Below are positions 10,472 through 24,092 of a stretch of 64,000 nt of DNA, one piece after another (within the stretch, counting starts at the first letter, position 1; each line of letters starts with the position of its first letter). The position numbers and the translations under genes are program-made. The stretch comes from Collybiopsis luxurians FD-317 M1 (Eukaryota; Basidiomycota; Agaricomycetes; Agaricales; Omphalotaceae). Under the pieces are notes generated by a model. It ran no database searches and was not told the origin of the DNA. It saw only the letters and a list, made by a program, of their open reading frames with translations. The stretch spans positions 62,001-126,000 of the forward strand of contig KN834814.1 of the NCBI GenBank assembly GCA_000827265.1, given 5' to 3'.

Positions 10472-11772
10472 CTAAACAGTGATCAACAGTTTGTTATCTG
10501 CCATAATCCATTCAGCAGTCGCTCCCTCTACATAGAAAGGACGTTGTCGTTTTAATGCCAACAGTTTGTCTACGGCACTATCGTCACTTTTGCCCTCTGC
10601 AGTTCCCAAGTCCGTAATGATGGTAGATCCTTTCCCAGAACGAGCCACTAGTTCGGCGTCAGAAAGGGAGAGATTAAGGTCAAGTACAGGATAATTCGGA
10701 ATAGACAAAATAAGACGACGAGGCTCAATGTCGAGATTGGAGAGAGACACGACAGATTTCTCCTGATAAAAAAAAAGGTGTCGGCACAGTCTGAACCTAA
10801 TTGGATACCGAGACGTACCAAAGCAGGAACCTCGATTTGGATTAAGATTTGGCCGCTACCGCTTCTAGACCATGACCACACAGGCGCTTGGCTAACTTTG
10901 GCCGATGCTTGGATCGGTTCCTTCGAAGATGATTTCAGAATACCCTTTGGCGTCTTTGGTGCAGAGCCAGAAGGATCGTGCGGCATAATTTCTTCGATGA
11001 GAGGCTTTTTCATGGAGCCCGAATTGCTTTTCGAGGTATCAATTTCCGCGGGTTTGTCCTTGGTAGGGGCCAAGATGGAAGGAATTGAGACCGTACGAGG
11101 TTGCAGTTTACCTTTCGCAGCAATATTTGGTGTACCAATCTGACGAGAGAGGACAAGCTGTGTTTGTGCCTCGGTTCGCTGAAGCGAAAGCTCTAAGCGG
11201 CAGGGTTATCAGGGCCACAAGAGCATATGGAGGAGCGAAAAAATAAATCTTACTGACCAATAATAAAAACCTTGAATTCAGGATCTCTGAGCGTTCGGGA
11301 TTTTACCGACTTGTGGAAAACGCAATCGAATACCAAACACGGTTTTCCAGCTAAGGAACCGAGTCAGCTATTGAATTCACAGAAGAAAGAGCGGAGGAAG
11401 ATAAGCAGTTCCACGGGTTAGCTACCACGGCCGAAAAGAAAGAACCCCATATGCCAAAAATCTACATGTTAAGAACATAGCCACGATTCCGTGACATTGG
11501 AACTTGCCTTTGTCTGTCGACTCTAACCCGGACGAGACAATTACCGGGACGAACCAGGCGTCTGGATTGCTATCATCCATTTCAGCACCGTTCATTGCAC
11601 GTTGAATAGCTTCCTCGCTTCCTTCCGGCGGAGGAGGAACGTGTGGGTCATAGCAAATATTTACAAAAATTTTATAGCCTTTCGGGATAGGAATAGACAG
11701 GTTCTGAGAAGGCTGTAGTGTAGTTGTTTTGATACAGAAACCAGGATTTGGATTGAGAGAAACGGACATCAT
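10472..11772 (-). CDS. PIH1-domain protein (PIH1D1/Nop17-like, R2TP co-chaperone)
   Basis: Four exons: 11772-11508, 11350-11258, 11192-10819, 10762-10472 (340 aa). The PIH1 domain is clear: NPNPGFCIKT near the N-terminus, IFVNICYDPHVPPPP, WFVPVIVSSG, then AGKPCLVFDCVFHKSV and DPEFKVFIIELSLQRTE. After a Lys/Ser/Pro linker, the C-terminal ~100 residues (SNLDIEPRRLILSIPNYPVLDL...) form the CS-like domain typical of PIH1D1. Known role: with Rvb1/2, Hsp90 and Tah1/RPAP3 it assembles snoRNPs, PIKKs and RNA polymerase II. Intron 1 (11351-11507) needs a GC donor, AAAG/GCAAGT; every GT alternative breaks the conserved DKAGKPCLVFD frame. The start at the MM pair (11772/11769) is a judgement; the upstream frame is open to 11892 without a clean ATG. 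Confidence 0.9.
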
Positions 11773-12158
11773 CGCGTTACGCGCTGAAAAGGATGAGTAG
11801 TCACGTGCTGAGATACTGAAAAATTGGACATGCGCCACTTTGGCAGTGACTCGAATCTCTTCATCGCCCAGCAAATCATTACTGTAACATTACAAGTGGC
11901 CAAAATTGACTCGAATTTACGGCTATCAGTTACGATTTCAGGAAACACTGCTATTCATTTCGTTACTCGTACGGCCTTTGACCGTTTCCTATCACTTCGT
12001 TCCTCAAGATTCAAAACGTACTTTGTATCTCGATTCGCGTTAATCCTCCATTCTTTCCCGCGCAAACTCTCCGATTAAAATGGCTCAGTCAGATATAAAA
12101 GACTCCAACTCAACCAGAGCCTTCAGATTTCGTAAATCACCCTTTCTTCCTTCACTCA
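11773..12158. promoter_or_regulatory. Divergent promoter PIH1 / DAHP synthase with TATA box
   Basis: A TATAAAA element at about 12094-12100 lies ~60 bp upstream of the DAHP synthase ATG, a normal fungal core-promoter distance. TGACTC at about 11908-11913 (and 11847-11852) resembles the Gcn4/Cpc1 half site used in amino-acid biosynthesis genes. GTCACGTG at about 11802 is a CACGTG box. TATA is seen directly; factor assignment is inference. Confidence 0.5.
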
Positions 12159-13774
<1,616 letters not shown>

Positions 13775-14401
13775 TTACGATAGCGATTCCATCTTTTCCC
13801 CTATTGTATCCAATCTAGTTGAACCTCTAACGGCTGCGATAGCTATATGCCAATTAACACTGTTTATATCGCCCAGTTTGTTTTTGTTTGCATTGTTATA
13901 GATCTATGGAAATATGTATTGGATATGGATGTATCGGATGCTGAAGACTTTTGAGAATGTGGTAGCAAATACGTATAATCTGAGAAGTATAGTGCGAGGC
14001 TATGTCCGACTTTCCGCGAGCTTCCTGGAACTAATTTCGCTTCCCGAAAAAGCCTCAATATTTCCGTATGCTTGCCGCCTCACACGTTCGATTCAAATTC
14101 GCCGTTGTCCATAGTCCAGACTTAGCGAGAAGAAAAAGCACGTATCAATACATTGGCAAAAAGAAACATACTACAGGGTATAAAGTACCGTACTTTAGAC
14201 GCGTATATGTACACACTGTAAAACAGGTAGATAGATCAACAATACATGTGTACCCGACAGCAGAACGAACAACGACAATTCCAATACTTATAGATGAATA
14301 AGATTAAACAGCAGAACGACAACAGAGGTAGATGAAAACAGAGAAAAGGCAACGAAGCAAAATCATAAAATCATAGAAACATACGTTCCCTAAATGTTAA
14401 T
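13775..14401. other. Intergenic between convergent DAHP synthase and SAP-protein genes
   Basis: 627 bp with two 3' UTRs. AT-rich; no gene-like frame or RNA gene seen. Confidence 0.5.
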
Positions 14402-15849
14402 TTAATCAACCTCAGAATCCACCACAGTATCGATAGTTTCGTAAGGCTGGAGCGCTTTTGAGTTTGAAACTTCGTCCAATGGGATGGATCCCAACAAACC
14501 CGCTCTGCTGATGGCTTCCGCAAAAGCGAAAGCAACTCCAACACTAGCAAAAAGGACCCTCCATCTGAACCCGAGAATATCAACACTCTTGAACGTCGGG
14601 CTTGTGCTGGAAGTAATGGCGAATGGACTATATGCTGGGAAGGTATAGGCAATCTGAGCGGCTAATTGGACAATAGACGCGGTCAGAGGATCGAATGGAG
14701 CAGAAAGCATCTGCTTCTCGGGTTGAGCCTCGATTTCTTCCTCGTCCCTTTCCTCGACTTCCTCTGCACGTACAATGCGCGATATTTCACGCGATTCGCT
14801 CAGCGTCACCTGCTGAGGACTAGTAGGATGTGGTTTAAAGCTGATGAGAATCCCAGCAATTGCCGGGATAAGGACAGTAGGGATAAACCAGTGCACTAGG
14901 ATGGTCCAAAACATGCGAGATTCAAAGGTAGCAAGAGGGGGATATGGAATCGTAACAGAGATAAAGTTCCATGATTGGGATGAAGCTGAAGAGGGAACCA
15001 CCGTAGGCGGGGGAATATCTGACGGAGCAGGTGTCGTACTCGCGCTGAAAGGAATGTGCAGATACTGCCATGGAACGATGTTCGCGTAGATATACACGAG
15101 CTGAATCAGCACAGACACTGACCAGATGATCTTCGAGTTTGAAAGAAACTATGGGCACACGTCAGTTAGTATAGTGGCTATCACATAGATAAATGTGCTT
15201 ACTATACGAGTATTAAACAAAGCTTTGTTGGTATTATGAATGGCGACAGCCTGTTTTTGCTTCACGGCTTGAAGCATTCCACTCATGCGAGGTGTAGGAA
15301 TGCGCTCGATGATAGTGCGATTCACAACACTTTGGTCCACAATGGTACTGGTCTCTGGACTGTCAGGCAAAGGGGGAAGACTACTCGGTGTATCGGCGAT
15401 GGCAAGCGACGATCGCGTTATCCTGCGCTTATGAGGAGAAGGAGAAGCGTTGTCTACGGGATTCTTCAGAAAGGCAGACACGTCGGACAAGTCTTTTGCA
15501 GGAGTGGACTCGTAAAGCGGCTCCATAGCGACGACTCTACGATTACTAGAAGAATCCCCGGTAGAACGTTTACTGTATTTCGAGTTAGTGGAAAACTTGG
15601 AATGGTAATAATGACAACCAACCTCGGAGGTGGGGCACTCTCTTTCCTTCTCCGTCTCTTTTCGAAAAGACCTGAAAACTGGGGATCTTCTTCCAGTTCT
15701 GACTGATTTTCGTCGAGGAAAGCTTGGATCCGAGTGTACAGATCATCTTTGGTGCCATTAGTGTCAAGATCGAGAGCGGTTGCAAGAGACTGAAGCTCGG
15801 CTTTCCTCTTTGACTGGAGGGAGCCGCTAAATGTAGGGGGAGGGGCCAT
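14402..15849 (-). CDS. SAP-domain multi-pass membrane protein, possible inner nuclear membrane protein
   Basis: Three exons: 15849-15623, 15572-15203, 15148-14402 (447 aa). The N-terminus holds a SAP motif at about residues 11-45 (LQSKRKAELQSLATALDL ... DDLYTRIQAFL), a helix-extension-helix DNA-binding fold, followed by a basic KRRRRKES patch. A Ser/Pro/Arg linker (~80-195) precedes hydrophobic segments near IIWSVSVLIQLVYIYANIV, MFWTILVHWFIPTVLIPAI, then after an acidic stretch (EEVEERDEEEIEAQPE) VQLAAQIAYTF and WRVLFASVGVAFAFAEAI. SAP plus several transmembrane helices suggests chromatin tethering to the nuclear envelope, as in Src1/Lem2/Man1 proteins; this is inference. Divergent from the secreted Cys-rich gene. 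Confidence 0.82.
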
Positions 15850-16081
15850 GATGGGCGTACTGAAGAGAAATAGGAGAAAGATGAACCAGTAAACAAAACG
15901 CGCGCCCCCCCAGATTTCACGTGACTAATTTCACGTGACTCAATTCCCACATGCTCGATCCGGATTTTGGTAACCATCGCTCCTTCTTTCACCTTCATCC
16001 ATCTACCTAGCTGTACTATCAGTCCTCTGGCAGGCTTTTCTTTTCTTTCATTCCAGGTTCCTCATTCATTCTTTAAATATC
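15850..16081. promoter_or_regulatory. Divergent promoter with twin CACGTG boxes
   Basis: 232 bp between divergent starts. Two identical TTTCACGTGACT copies place CACGTG at 15918-15923 and 15932-15937, 14 bp apart, next to a C-run. CACGTG is the site of bHLH factors (Cbf1, Pho4, SREBP-like). The pair sits 69-88 bp from the SAP start and ~150 bp from the secreted-protein start. Which factor binds is unknown. Confidence 0.6.
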
Positions 16082-16754
16082 ATGCTCGCTGCTTTTTCTC
16101 TCTTCTTTGTCTTACTTGCTAGCCAAGGTTCGTTAATCCATTTTTGCCTCGATACTCACTCTAATTCCCTAGCTCAGTATCGGCGTTCACCTTTAACGTC
16201 AGTTTCGGAACCCCAGCTGAGCCGCTGACCGCAGATAAACTTTTGCCCACTGCATTCCCTAAGCCAATTGATGGGGTACGGTCCCACTTGTCTCTCTGCT
16301 GGCAGCTTGGATACTCAATTCACTATGCTTAGTGCCAAAGTAACTGCAGCAGCACTCAAACAGCGCTGGCAGCCTGCAACAACGATGCTGGCTGTCTCTG
16401 TGCTGGTCCATTAGTTGCCCAACTTCTCAACTGCGAGCAATGCATGTTTCAAAGTCTCATCAACGCAAACGCACCGTTGCCTGACCCTAAGGCCGGTTCT
16501 ACCCCCATGCTTGCTGGTACGGCTGTCTCGACCACACTATTTGAGGACACTATTCACCCTTTCATCTAGGTTACCAGACTGCATGTGCCGCCTTCAACAT
16601 CACTAATGTAACCAAGGCAGATATCTCCCTTGTTCTTCCTTCCACCTGGGATGGACCTTTCGGTCAGGGACTCAACACTGTCGAGACAGTCATTTCAGTC
16701 GGAGCTGCGTTCATCTTAGGGATGTCCAGTTTGCTCATTGTATCCAACCTGTGA
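16082..16754 (+). CDS. Small secreted Cys-rich protein, probably GPI-anchored
   Basis: Four exons: 16082-16127, 16178-16275, 16333-16516, 16570-16754 (170 aa). An N-terminal signal peptide (MLAAFSLFFVLLASQ) is followed by FTFNVSFGTPAEPL, a Cys-rich core with spacing C-x3-C-x9-C-x5-C-x-C, then LLNCEQCMF and a final YQTACAAFNITNVT, eight Cys in all. The C-terminus is hydrophobic (SVGAAFILGMSSLLIVSNL) as for a GPI-attachment signal; a Cys-rich secreted domain with such a tail recalls CFEM-like proteins, but the pattern is not canonical CFEM. Inferred role at the cell surface. No single exon looks like a gene alone; the model rests on four consistent GT-AG junctions. Confidence 0.82.
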
Positions 16755-17983
16755 ATCGGTTGACGTTGGGGCGGTGTCGGCAGAGACGCCAAAAAGTTGA
16801 GAGAGCTGGAAGAGCGGTGAATATCATTGATCTGACAAGAGCGATCATTTTCTTTCTTTTGAGGTGTTCCGTTAGCCTGGATGAAACGCGCTTGTTGTAC
16901 ATATATTCTTTTGTCGCGACGAATATATCGAGCTTGGTGATGGATGAACAAATTACTCTGAGGCCTTGAGGACCTGATACTCTTGAGCACGGAGACGAGA
17001 TGCCTTCCGTTGTCTGTTTCAATCCGATGGTGCAAATCCACGGCGGAACAGAACGAACTGACTTGGCTTAAACACCGACGCCTCTGGGCCGTGGATTTAG
17101 GTTCCATGGCCCGAACACACTACTACTTTGAGCTAGCCGCAAAAACCCCCAAATTAGTTTCCGTTCGCCAACCTGTAGACCTAAACTCCGAATCGGGAAC
17201 TAACAAAGCCAATGCACTTTTTTTCGACATTCCAAGAACATATACGTATGTTGTGGCGTAGCAAGGCAAGTAACTGGTAACTGTACTATGGATGATCAAC
17301 AATACATGGGGTGGGTGGGGTTGCAAAAAAAAAGATGAGACATGGGTGAGCGAGCTTTCCGCAATCCTAGTGCGAGTAGGAGAGGAAGATCGAGAGGCAG
17401 TGAACAAGCATATGGATGTAAATACGTATGTGCGTATATGTGTATGTATGTATGTATGTATGTTTTATGAAACAGATGGTTATGCGGGGGAACACAGCGA
17501 TTAAGATGAATGTAAAGAAGATAAGGTCCTTGGACTGACAATTTCAAAAAAAAAGTAGAAAAAATAAAAACAAACGGCGGAAGACAAGTATGCAAGGTCA
17601 AGAGGAAACGGGAGGGGGAGCGATATGTGGATATTGCGGATCATGTAAAACAAAAAAAAACGGAAATGTATACGAATGCCGAGTTCCAAAAAAAAAATAA
17701 ACTTGCAGAGCACAACTAGAAAGAGGAAAGTTCAAAGAATAAAATAATCCGTCTGCTAGCCTAATCAAGGCGGCGACGATGCAAGTGAAGTTCCAACCAG
17801 TCCAGCCAAAATAAAAGGCCCGACGTCGCTCCGACGCGAGCTATTAGATGTACGGGATATAGTAGTGTAATGTGAAACTTTTTTTATACATATGCCTGGA
17901 GGTAACTGAATGAGCGAGGACACGATTATGAGAGAAAGATCGATCACTCACACACAAGAATACAGCACGATAAATCAATAATC
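16755..17983. other. Intergenic with microsatellite and A-runs, no gene recognised
   Basis: About 1.2 kb between two convergent genes. It contains a TATG microsatellite and several runs of 8-9 A (17327-17335, 17546-17554, 17651-17660, 17688-17697). Open frames here have low-complexity translations and no splice logic. I do not call a gene. Confidence 0.5.
17425..17464. repeat. (TATG)n microsatellite
   Basis: Imperfect then perfect TATG/GTAT tetranucleotide units, about five perfect copies at 17441-17462. Confidence 0.85.
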
Positions 17984-20517
17984 TTAGGGTTTCAATTTTT
18001 CCAAACTCGACTTGCGGCTCCCGCCGCCGCCAATGATACTATTGGGCAACGCGAAAGCAGACATGGTTTTCGTTTCTTCCCCATCCATCTTCCAAATGTT
18101 GACCAGCTTCATCGAGTCGCTACTTGTTTGCCGAGAACGCGAAGTCACAGACGTCCTGGATGGAGAGACGGACATGTCTTCGTATTCGTCAAAAGAGAGA
18201 TCCGCAGAGGATGTCGAAGACGGTGATAAAGTGGGCGACCGAACCATATCCTGCAAGAACGAAGGCAGCAAGGGTGCGGGAGTCGGCGCGTGCAGTTGAA
18301 GCTGTTCGAGTTGCTGTTGGAGCTGCTGAATCTGCAGATGATGCTGAAGCTGTTGCTGCTGTTGAGACAGGGATGGTTTGGGTTGAGAAGGACGAGTCGA
18401 ATACACCGGAGAAGGCCTGCGATGCCCAGAAGTTTGATAAATAGGGAGGGACTTTTCGTATGTGTATTGTGAGCCCAGCTCTACTTGGGACTGAGAACGA
18501 TGAACCACATTTCCGGGGCCTCTTGATTGGGGAGGTGAGATGTCAACGAATGACCGGCGAACTTGTGGAGGTGTGACCGAATGAGCTCGCAAGACCTGGG
18601 TACGAAGAGGTGCAAGAGAAGGATGTTGAGCGGGACTTGGATGATGAGCGAGTACAGAGGTCAAAAGAGCAATCCTCTCTGCCTGAACGGCAGCCGAGAT
18701 CGAATCACCATTGCCTTCGGCGTCTAGAAAAACCGTCAGTCAACCTGATTCGGTAAGAACAAGAGTGCGACTTGCAAGGAAAGCAAGTTTGGCAGACTTT
18801 CCGTCGACGCCAATTCAAATAGTTGCATTTTTGGCAAATCCAGTCTCCGGGTTGCTAAATGAAACCCAAAGGCTGTTAGTTAAACGCCTCGTTGAGCATA
18901 ACTGAACACATACATGAGCGATAGGACCGCGGTTACCAGTGTTAAGTATGGGAGGGTGCTGTAATGGGTTGAATTAATCATTTGAACGTGTGGCGTAAAA
19001 CGAAAAACACTTGCAGGGATAGCCACGAGGCCGTTGGGACGTATCTGACCTGGATCAGGGAATGGCTCATTGTCCGGCCAGTACATGATGCACGGTGAGA
19101 GAGGGTCCATGGAAATGTTTTGCACGCGTCCGCCGACTGCGAAAGCGCGACCGGACGGGGTGAGCAGCGGATGCCCATTTTTAGATTGGGAGATGGATGG
19201 CAGATTGAGTGACTGCTGCTGCGCAGGTGATGGAGCTGGGGGTGCTGCAGGCAAAACCTGGACATTGCTAGGAAAGTTGGATGCGTTGGGAGATGCGGCG
19301 AATCTTGGGGACAGAGGAGGGCGATTAGGATAAGTGGGAGAAGTAGGACTGTTGGCTGAGCGAGTACATCCACAACCAATGCACGCAATGTTTCGTCTGT
19401 GAAGGACAGTACAAGGAAAGTCGATGGTGAGCATGGTCGAAACAAGAGATACGTAAAGAAAATGAAAAGGTATTTGTAGGAAAAGCGCGGGTGGCGGCGG
19501 CTTTGCGGAGATTACAGAGATGTGAAAAAAAAAAAAGGACTCACCCAAAGTTATGCGCGGCACATTTCGGAGAACTGCATCTGGAAAAAAAGAATTAGAA
19601 ATTTCAAGTCATCATCAAATCTCGGACTCGATCATTAGGAATTGGAAAAAAAAATTGTAGCGAAAGCGTGGGGACCTGAAGGCGGGTCAAGACGAGTCAG
19701 GGAGACTTACATCCAATCACCCAGCCTAAAATTGGAACGCGGATTCGGAGGATTGGATGACAGAGGAAATGAACCGGTGTCTTGTGAAGGCCCTGCAAGC
19801 ATTTGCGAACGGTGAGAAGGGGGAAAGGAAGCCGTTTGATGTGGTGGCGGCGGATTGATAGCAGCAGCCTTGATGAATGAATGAGGACCACACGTAAAAG
19901 AATAGGCAGAAAGACATACCGCAGATAGATGGAAACGGTCGAGTTTGCTAAAAGGCTCTAGGTCTGATTCGAGGGCGGGAGCGATGGACATGGCAGTTAT
20001 GGGAAGAGAAAGGATGGCACAGGCCTAGAAAGAAAAATATAATTAGTTTTATTGGAATTGATAACTATCAGCCACATCGATGAAACGCGGCGCGTGCGCC
20101 GTTGGATTTACCCGCGTCGGCACTACGCGTAGTTTGATGCGCCCTTACCTGTTCGTGTGATTTGAACACTGCCCAAATCCCCAGTTTGTCTTGCATGGTC
20201 CAGAGTGATTGGGGAATCGGCCGTATCGGCTTTTGGGGAAAAAAGGTATTAGCGACCTGCGGACTAGGATGACGAACACATACAGAATGGTCCGACAGAA
20301 AGAAGGATGTTAAAAAGAGTTGAGGATTCGGGGGTAGGTTATGAAACTTGGTTGAAATTCAGAGGTCAGTCGGTATAGAAAAGTATGATCGACTTACGCG
20401 TACGACCCTTGAATGGGTAGTGAGAAAGGCGTCCAAAGGATGAGTGGACATTTGGATGGAGGGAGATGAAGGAGAAGAAGGAAGAGCAGCGTTGGATATT
20501 TGAGGAGTGGAATGCAT
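17984..20517 (-). CDS. Double RanBP2-type zinc-finger protein with N-terminal RRM-like region (Nrp1-like)
   Basis: Ten exons: 20517-20398, 20346-20284, 20256-20149, 20024-19920, 19868-19711, 19580-19545, 19396-19015, 18958-18914, 18854-18776, 18723-17984 (611 aa). Two RanBP2 zinc fingers are plain: LGDWICSSPKCAAHNFGRN ... CIGCG near residue 185, and PGDWICQKCNYLNWRRRK ... CQTC near 342. The N-terminal ~120 residues (VVRFHNLPPNPQLFLTSFF ... LGIWAVFKSHEQACAILSL) look like a degenerate RRM. The C-terminus is Ser/Pro-rich with a poly-Gln/Leu tract. RRM plus paired RanBP2 fingers resembles yeast Nrp1, a single-stranded RNA binder; orthology is inferred. Two introns (18959-19014 and 18724-18775) need GC donors, both GCAAGT. 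Exon 6 is 36 nt and splits the first finger. Confidence 0.87.
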
Positions 20518-23500
20518 AATTAAATGATGGCAGATCGTCGAAAGAGAAGTTTAGCTTGAAACGTATTAGTCGCAGATGAAGCAATTAATGATGATACAGT
20601 ATTAAAAAATGAAATCAAGGAGAAAGAAACAAACAAGTAGCTGCAGTCCAACGTTTAAAAGATGTCTGTTGGCTCAAAGGGTCGACCTATTTTTTTTTTT
20701 TTTTTTTTCTCTCTTTTTCAGTCTTTCCATGTCGTTATGCAGTCGAAACATGTAAAACATTCTACACCCTGCAATTCGTGGGAAAATAACCGGTACTCCA
20801 GATTTGGAAATTCGACGCGATCTCATTGTCGGTACGCTTCTCTAACAACTCAACATGAGGATCCCCATTCAACCTCCTTCAATTTATCTATACAAGTATA
20901 CACCCTCCTCTCCTATCTTCCTCCTCCGCCTTCTATCCATCGTCTTCTAGAGCCTAGCTAACACCGCGTTTCAATCACACAAAATAAACTCCGTGGACGA
21001 CTCCTTCACGCCTTGACATTTTTTTTCCTAGTTAGTGCCAGTTGTCATTGACACGAGTCGACCGATCATACATGAATGCCCTGCTCTCCGCGGCAGCAAT
21101 ACCAAAGTCCGTATCTTGTCGTCTGGTAACCGCCACGTTACGGGCAGGGACCCGATTTACTCTACATGCATATGTACATTCATCCTTAACAGCCTATCAG
21201 ATGAAAGAGTCTATCGAGAGAGAGATCTTCATACGCCGCAACCGTCCCGTTCCTCAGCGGCGTTGACGAATGAAAACCTTTCAACCACCATTCGGGGTTT
21301 CGGACGGATTTTTACCCGGAAATGACAATCCTCGTTCATACCGCAACGGAAACCAACACAACTGCGGGGAACAGACAGCTCAAAGTCTTGGGAACTCTTA
21401 ACCCCACTTTCAACCTGCGATTGCGGCTGCGACCACCAAACGACGCCACGCTAACACTGATCTGTCACAGATTCAAGCCAGGGAAGAAAAGCGCCGACCC
21501 GGGACACTGGCAACAAATAAGTAGTGTCACTTCCGCAACCTGCCAAACTTGCGAGGACAAAGCAAGGGATACCATTCAAGTACCAGGGTCGCAGTGCTGT
21601 TTAGCTCGATTCAAGATCGATACATATAGCCATCCAGGACGAGGTTCGGACCATTCATAAATTCTGTTCTCGAGATAGCCCTCTGTCAGTAGAATCGGTA
21701 CTTTCGGAGCGATACAATGAACCTGGCGATTAAAAGAAAAATAAATCAAAAATAAAAGATCCGTTCAAGCTGGAGATTGGAGACAGAGGTTTAATTCACC
21801 AGCTTCTTCGCCTCTCTACGTTCAAGGCTGTAAACCGAATACTAGAATATGTCACAACAACATCGAGGTAAATAGTTCACCTTACCATGTAGTCCGTCAA
21901 CCTCAGTGCTCTTATCCTCATTGGAAGGGACTAGGCTGAGAGAAATGGCTCATCGTCAACCCCGCTGAAACCGTACTACGCAGGATGTGATAAAGTTGTA
22001 AAAATATGCGGATCTGAAGAGTCAGGGATAGATATTATTGATTCATCGGGTATTCCCGACCATCGCGTACCGAAGCGTTCAGCGCTTCAATCTTGAAATT
22101 ATATAAGATTCAAGTCTCCCTGTATACTCCCCCAGATTACTTCCGGAATGAGTCATGGAATCGCGCGCGCGGGAATTTGTTTGGGGTAAACGACAACGAA
22201 AAAGGACACGTTGGAGTCGTGGGTCATGGTGTCGGAGATGAAAGGTTGAATAACATGGGAGTGGGCGCTTGAGGACGCGTAGTTGCGAGGAAAGGGACGA
22301 CGGCAATGGAGTGAGTATCATAGCCCGGAAATATTATGCAAGAGAACGAGCATGTCGCTGCCTGGTATTTTCCGACCTTGCTCTAGCCGCACCCAGAATA
22401 TTTACATAAGAAATTTGTACGTCGTTGGACTGGGACAGAAAAACTTTGAATCCTTGGCAGTCGTCACCCGACGAATTTGGTTAGGATCATCGCAGGGGCA
22501 AGAGAATGAAAGTTGATGAAAGGAACCTGGGTCCTTTGAGCAAATTCAGGGAGAACCTGCATTGAGGATTTGAAATTCTTTTGCTAACAGCTTTAACAAG
22601 CAGAGGTACGACAAGGTCTAGTAAGGTGATCCGAAAATTGCAAGCAAGCACAGGAACTTGACAAACTGAACGAGGACGCAGAGGTCCATAGCGCCCAAAC
22701 TCAACCCGGCGCTTAGGCTACCTTCATTCCGCATCCAAAATCACAACGAACCTCACCAAGCTCAAGGTTTCCTCAATTTTCTGAAAAATTCTTCGGAGCC
22801 ATCGGATAATAAATGTTAATTCGTCGAAAAGTCTGACCGCAGCCAACTTTAGTTATCCCTTCTCTCAATCGGTATATCAGTCGAAAGAAGGTGGCATATG
22901 CATATACTCCAACCAGGACCTGAATTTTGCTCCCATACAGCGTTCTTCATGCCTTCTGCTCGCATCCGGTCATTCGTCACTTTCCGTCATTGCTTGCTTG
23001 CTAAAGGGGTGGCAACCTGCCAGACGTTCATACACTTCAAATGCCACTGAACAGCGTTTTTTTAAACGATCTCAATACCCCAATTACGTGAAGCGTCAAG
23101 GCAAGGAACGTTACCTCAATCTTGAAACATACTCCTGCTTTTTCTCTGTCGTTACTCCGTCCCTCGTGCGTCTCAATCCTCGAATCAAAAACCGCATATA
23201 AGTAGACCCAGCTCAGTCGTTGGCCAACCTTTGACGATGTCAGCTTCCGATGCGCCTCCGGACGCGACCCGATGGGATGAGACTCTTGCGAAGTATCGGG
23301 GTTTCGCTGGGCTTCGTAACACTGTTTGGTTCATCCTTTTCCCTTCTTGCCTGCATTTCGGGTCATCCAACAATCGAAGGCGTTCGACGCGTCGCGATCG
23401 ACCTTGATTGGAGTCTGCCATAGTCGAAACATGCTCTGGAAGATCTCTTCGTTACTTGTGGACGAACAAAGTTCTGCCCTACGCAAAGAAACATCTTCCG

Positions 23501-24092
23501 AGCGTTGTTTGTTGCTCAAGTCGAAAAGCAATCTCTCATCAAGAAGAATCGCGATCTAGGGCTTCTCAGCCAAATCTGGTCAGATTTGTACTGGATCTGA
23601 AGGAACCATGAGGAACCATTAAGAATTCATCGTCCGCTCAGTCAGACCTCAACAACAAGGATCCACAGAATGCTCGAGATTCTAAATTCTTTAATTTGTC
23701 CATCCACAGTTAATTCGTTGGAGCTGCAAAGCAAGTCTAGCTATGTACTGTCATTGTCAAAGGTGTCGAGTCGGAGGCCATCGGATATGAACACATCGCA
23801 GTTTGCATTCGGGGTCCCGAGCCTCTCGGGTCGCTTGGTAAACCTCAAGGCAGCAGTTGAATCACAGCGTCTGCGGTGAACGCCATCACCTACTCTATCT
23901 CAAAGCATACCTTCTACTCGGGAGAAATCCACGTCGCCTAGATAGTAATGATTAAAACCACAGTGCATAACAATACAACAGACGACCTTAATGAGAGTAT
24001 GATCACTGAATATACAGCGTAAAAAAAGAAAAAAAGAAAAAATCTGAATGAAAATAAGACGAAAAAGAAGTGAAATGTACCGTCCTCTATAA
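20518..24092. other. Gene-poor 3.6-kb region
   Basis: No frame here has recognisable family motifs. It begins with the RanBP2 gene's promoter. A 19-T run is at 20690-20708. A TATA-like ATATAAG at about 23196-23202 lies ~35 bp before an ATG at ~23237 whose frame (MSASDAPPDATRWDETLAKY) runs 57 codons; nearby frames to about 23600 look mildly coding (for example ALFVAQVEKQSLIKKN) but are not joined by an obvious splice path. It may hold an unrecognised short gene, a lncRNA or a decayed gene. Confidence 0.4.
20690..20708. repeat. Poly-T run (19 nt)
   Basis: Uninterrupted T homopolymer followed by CTCTC. Could be a promoter poly(dA:dT) tract for the RanBP2 gene or a retroposition scar. Confidence 0.85.
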
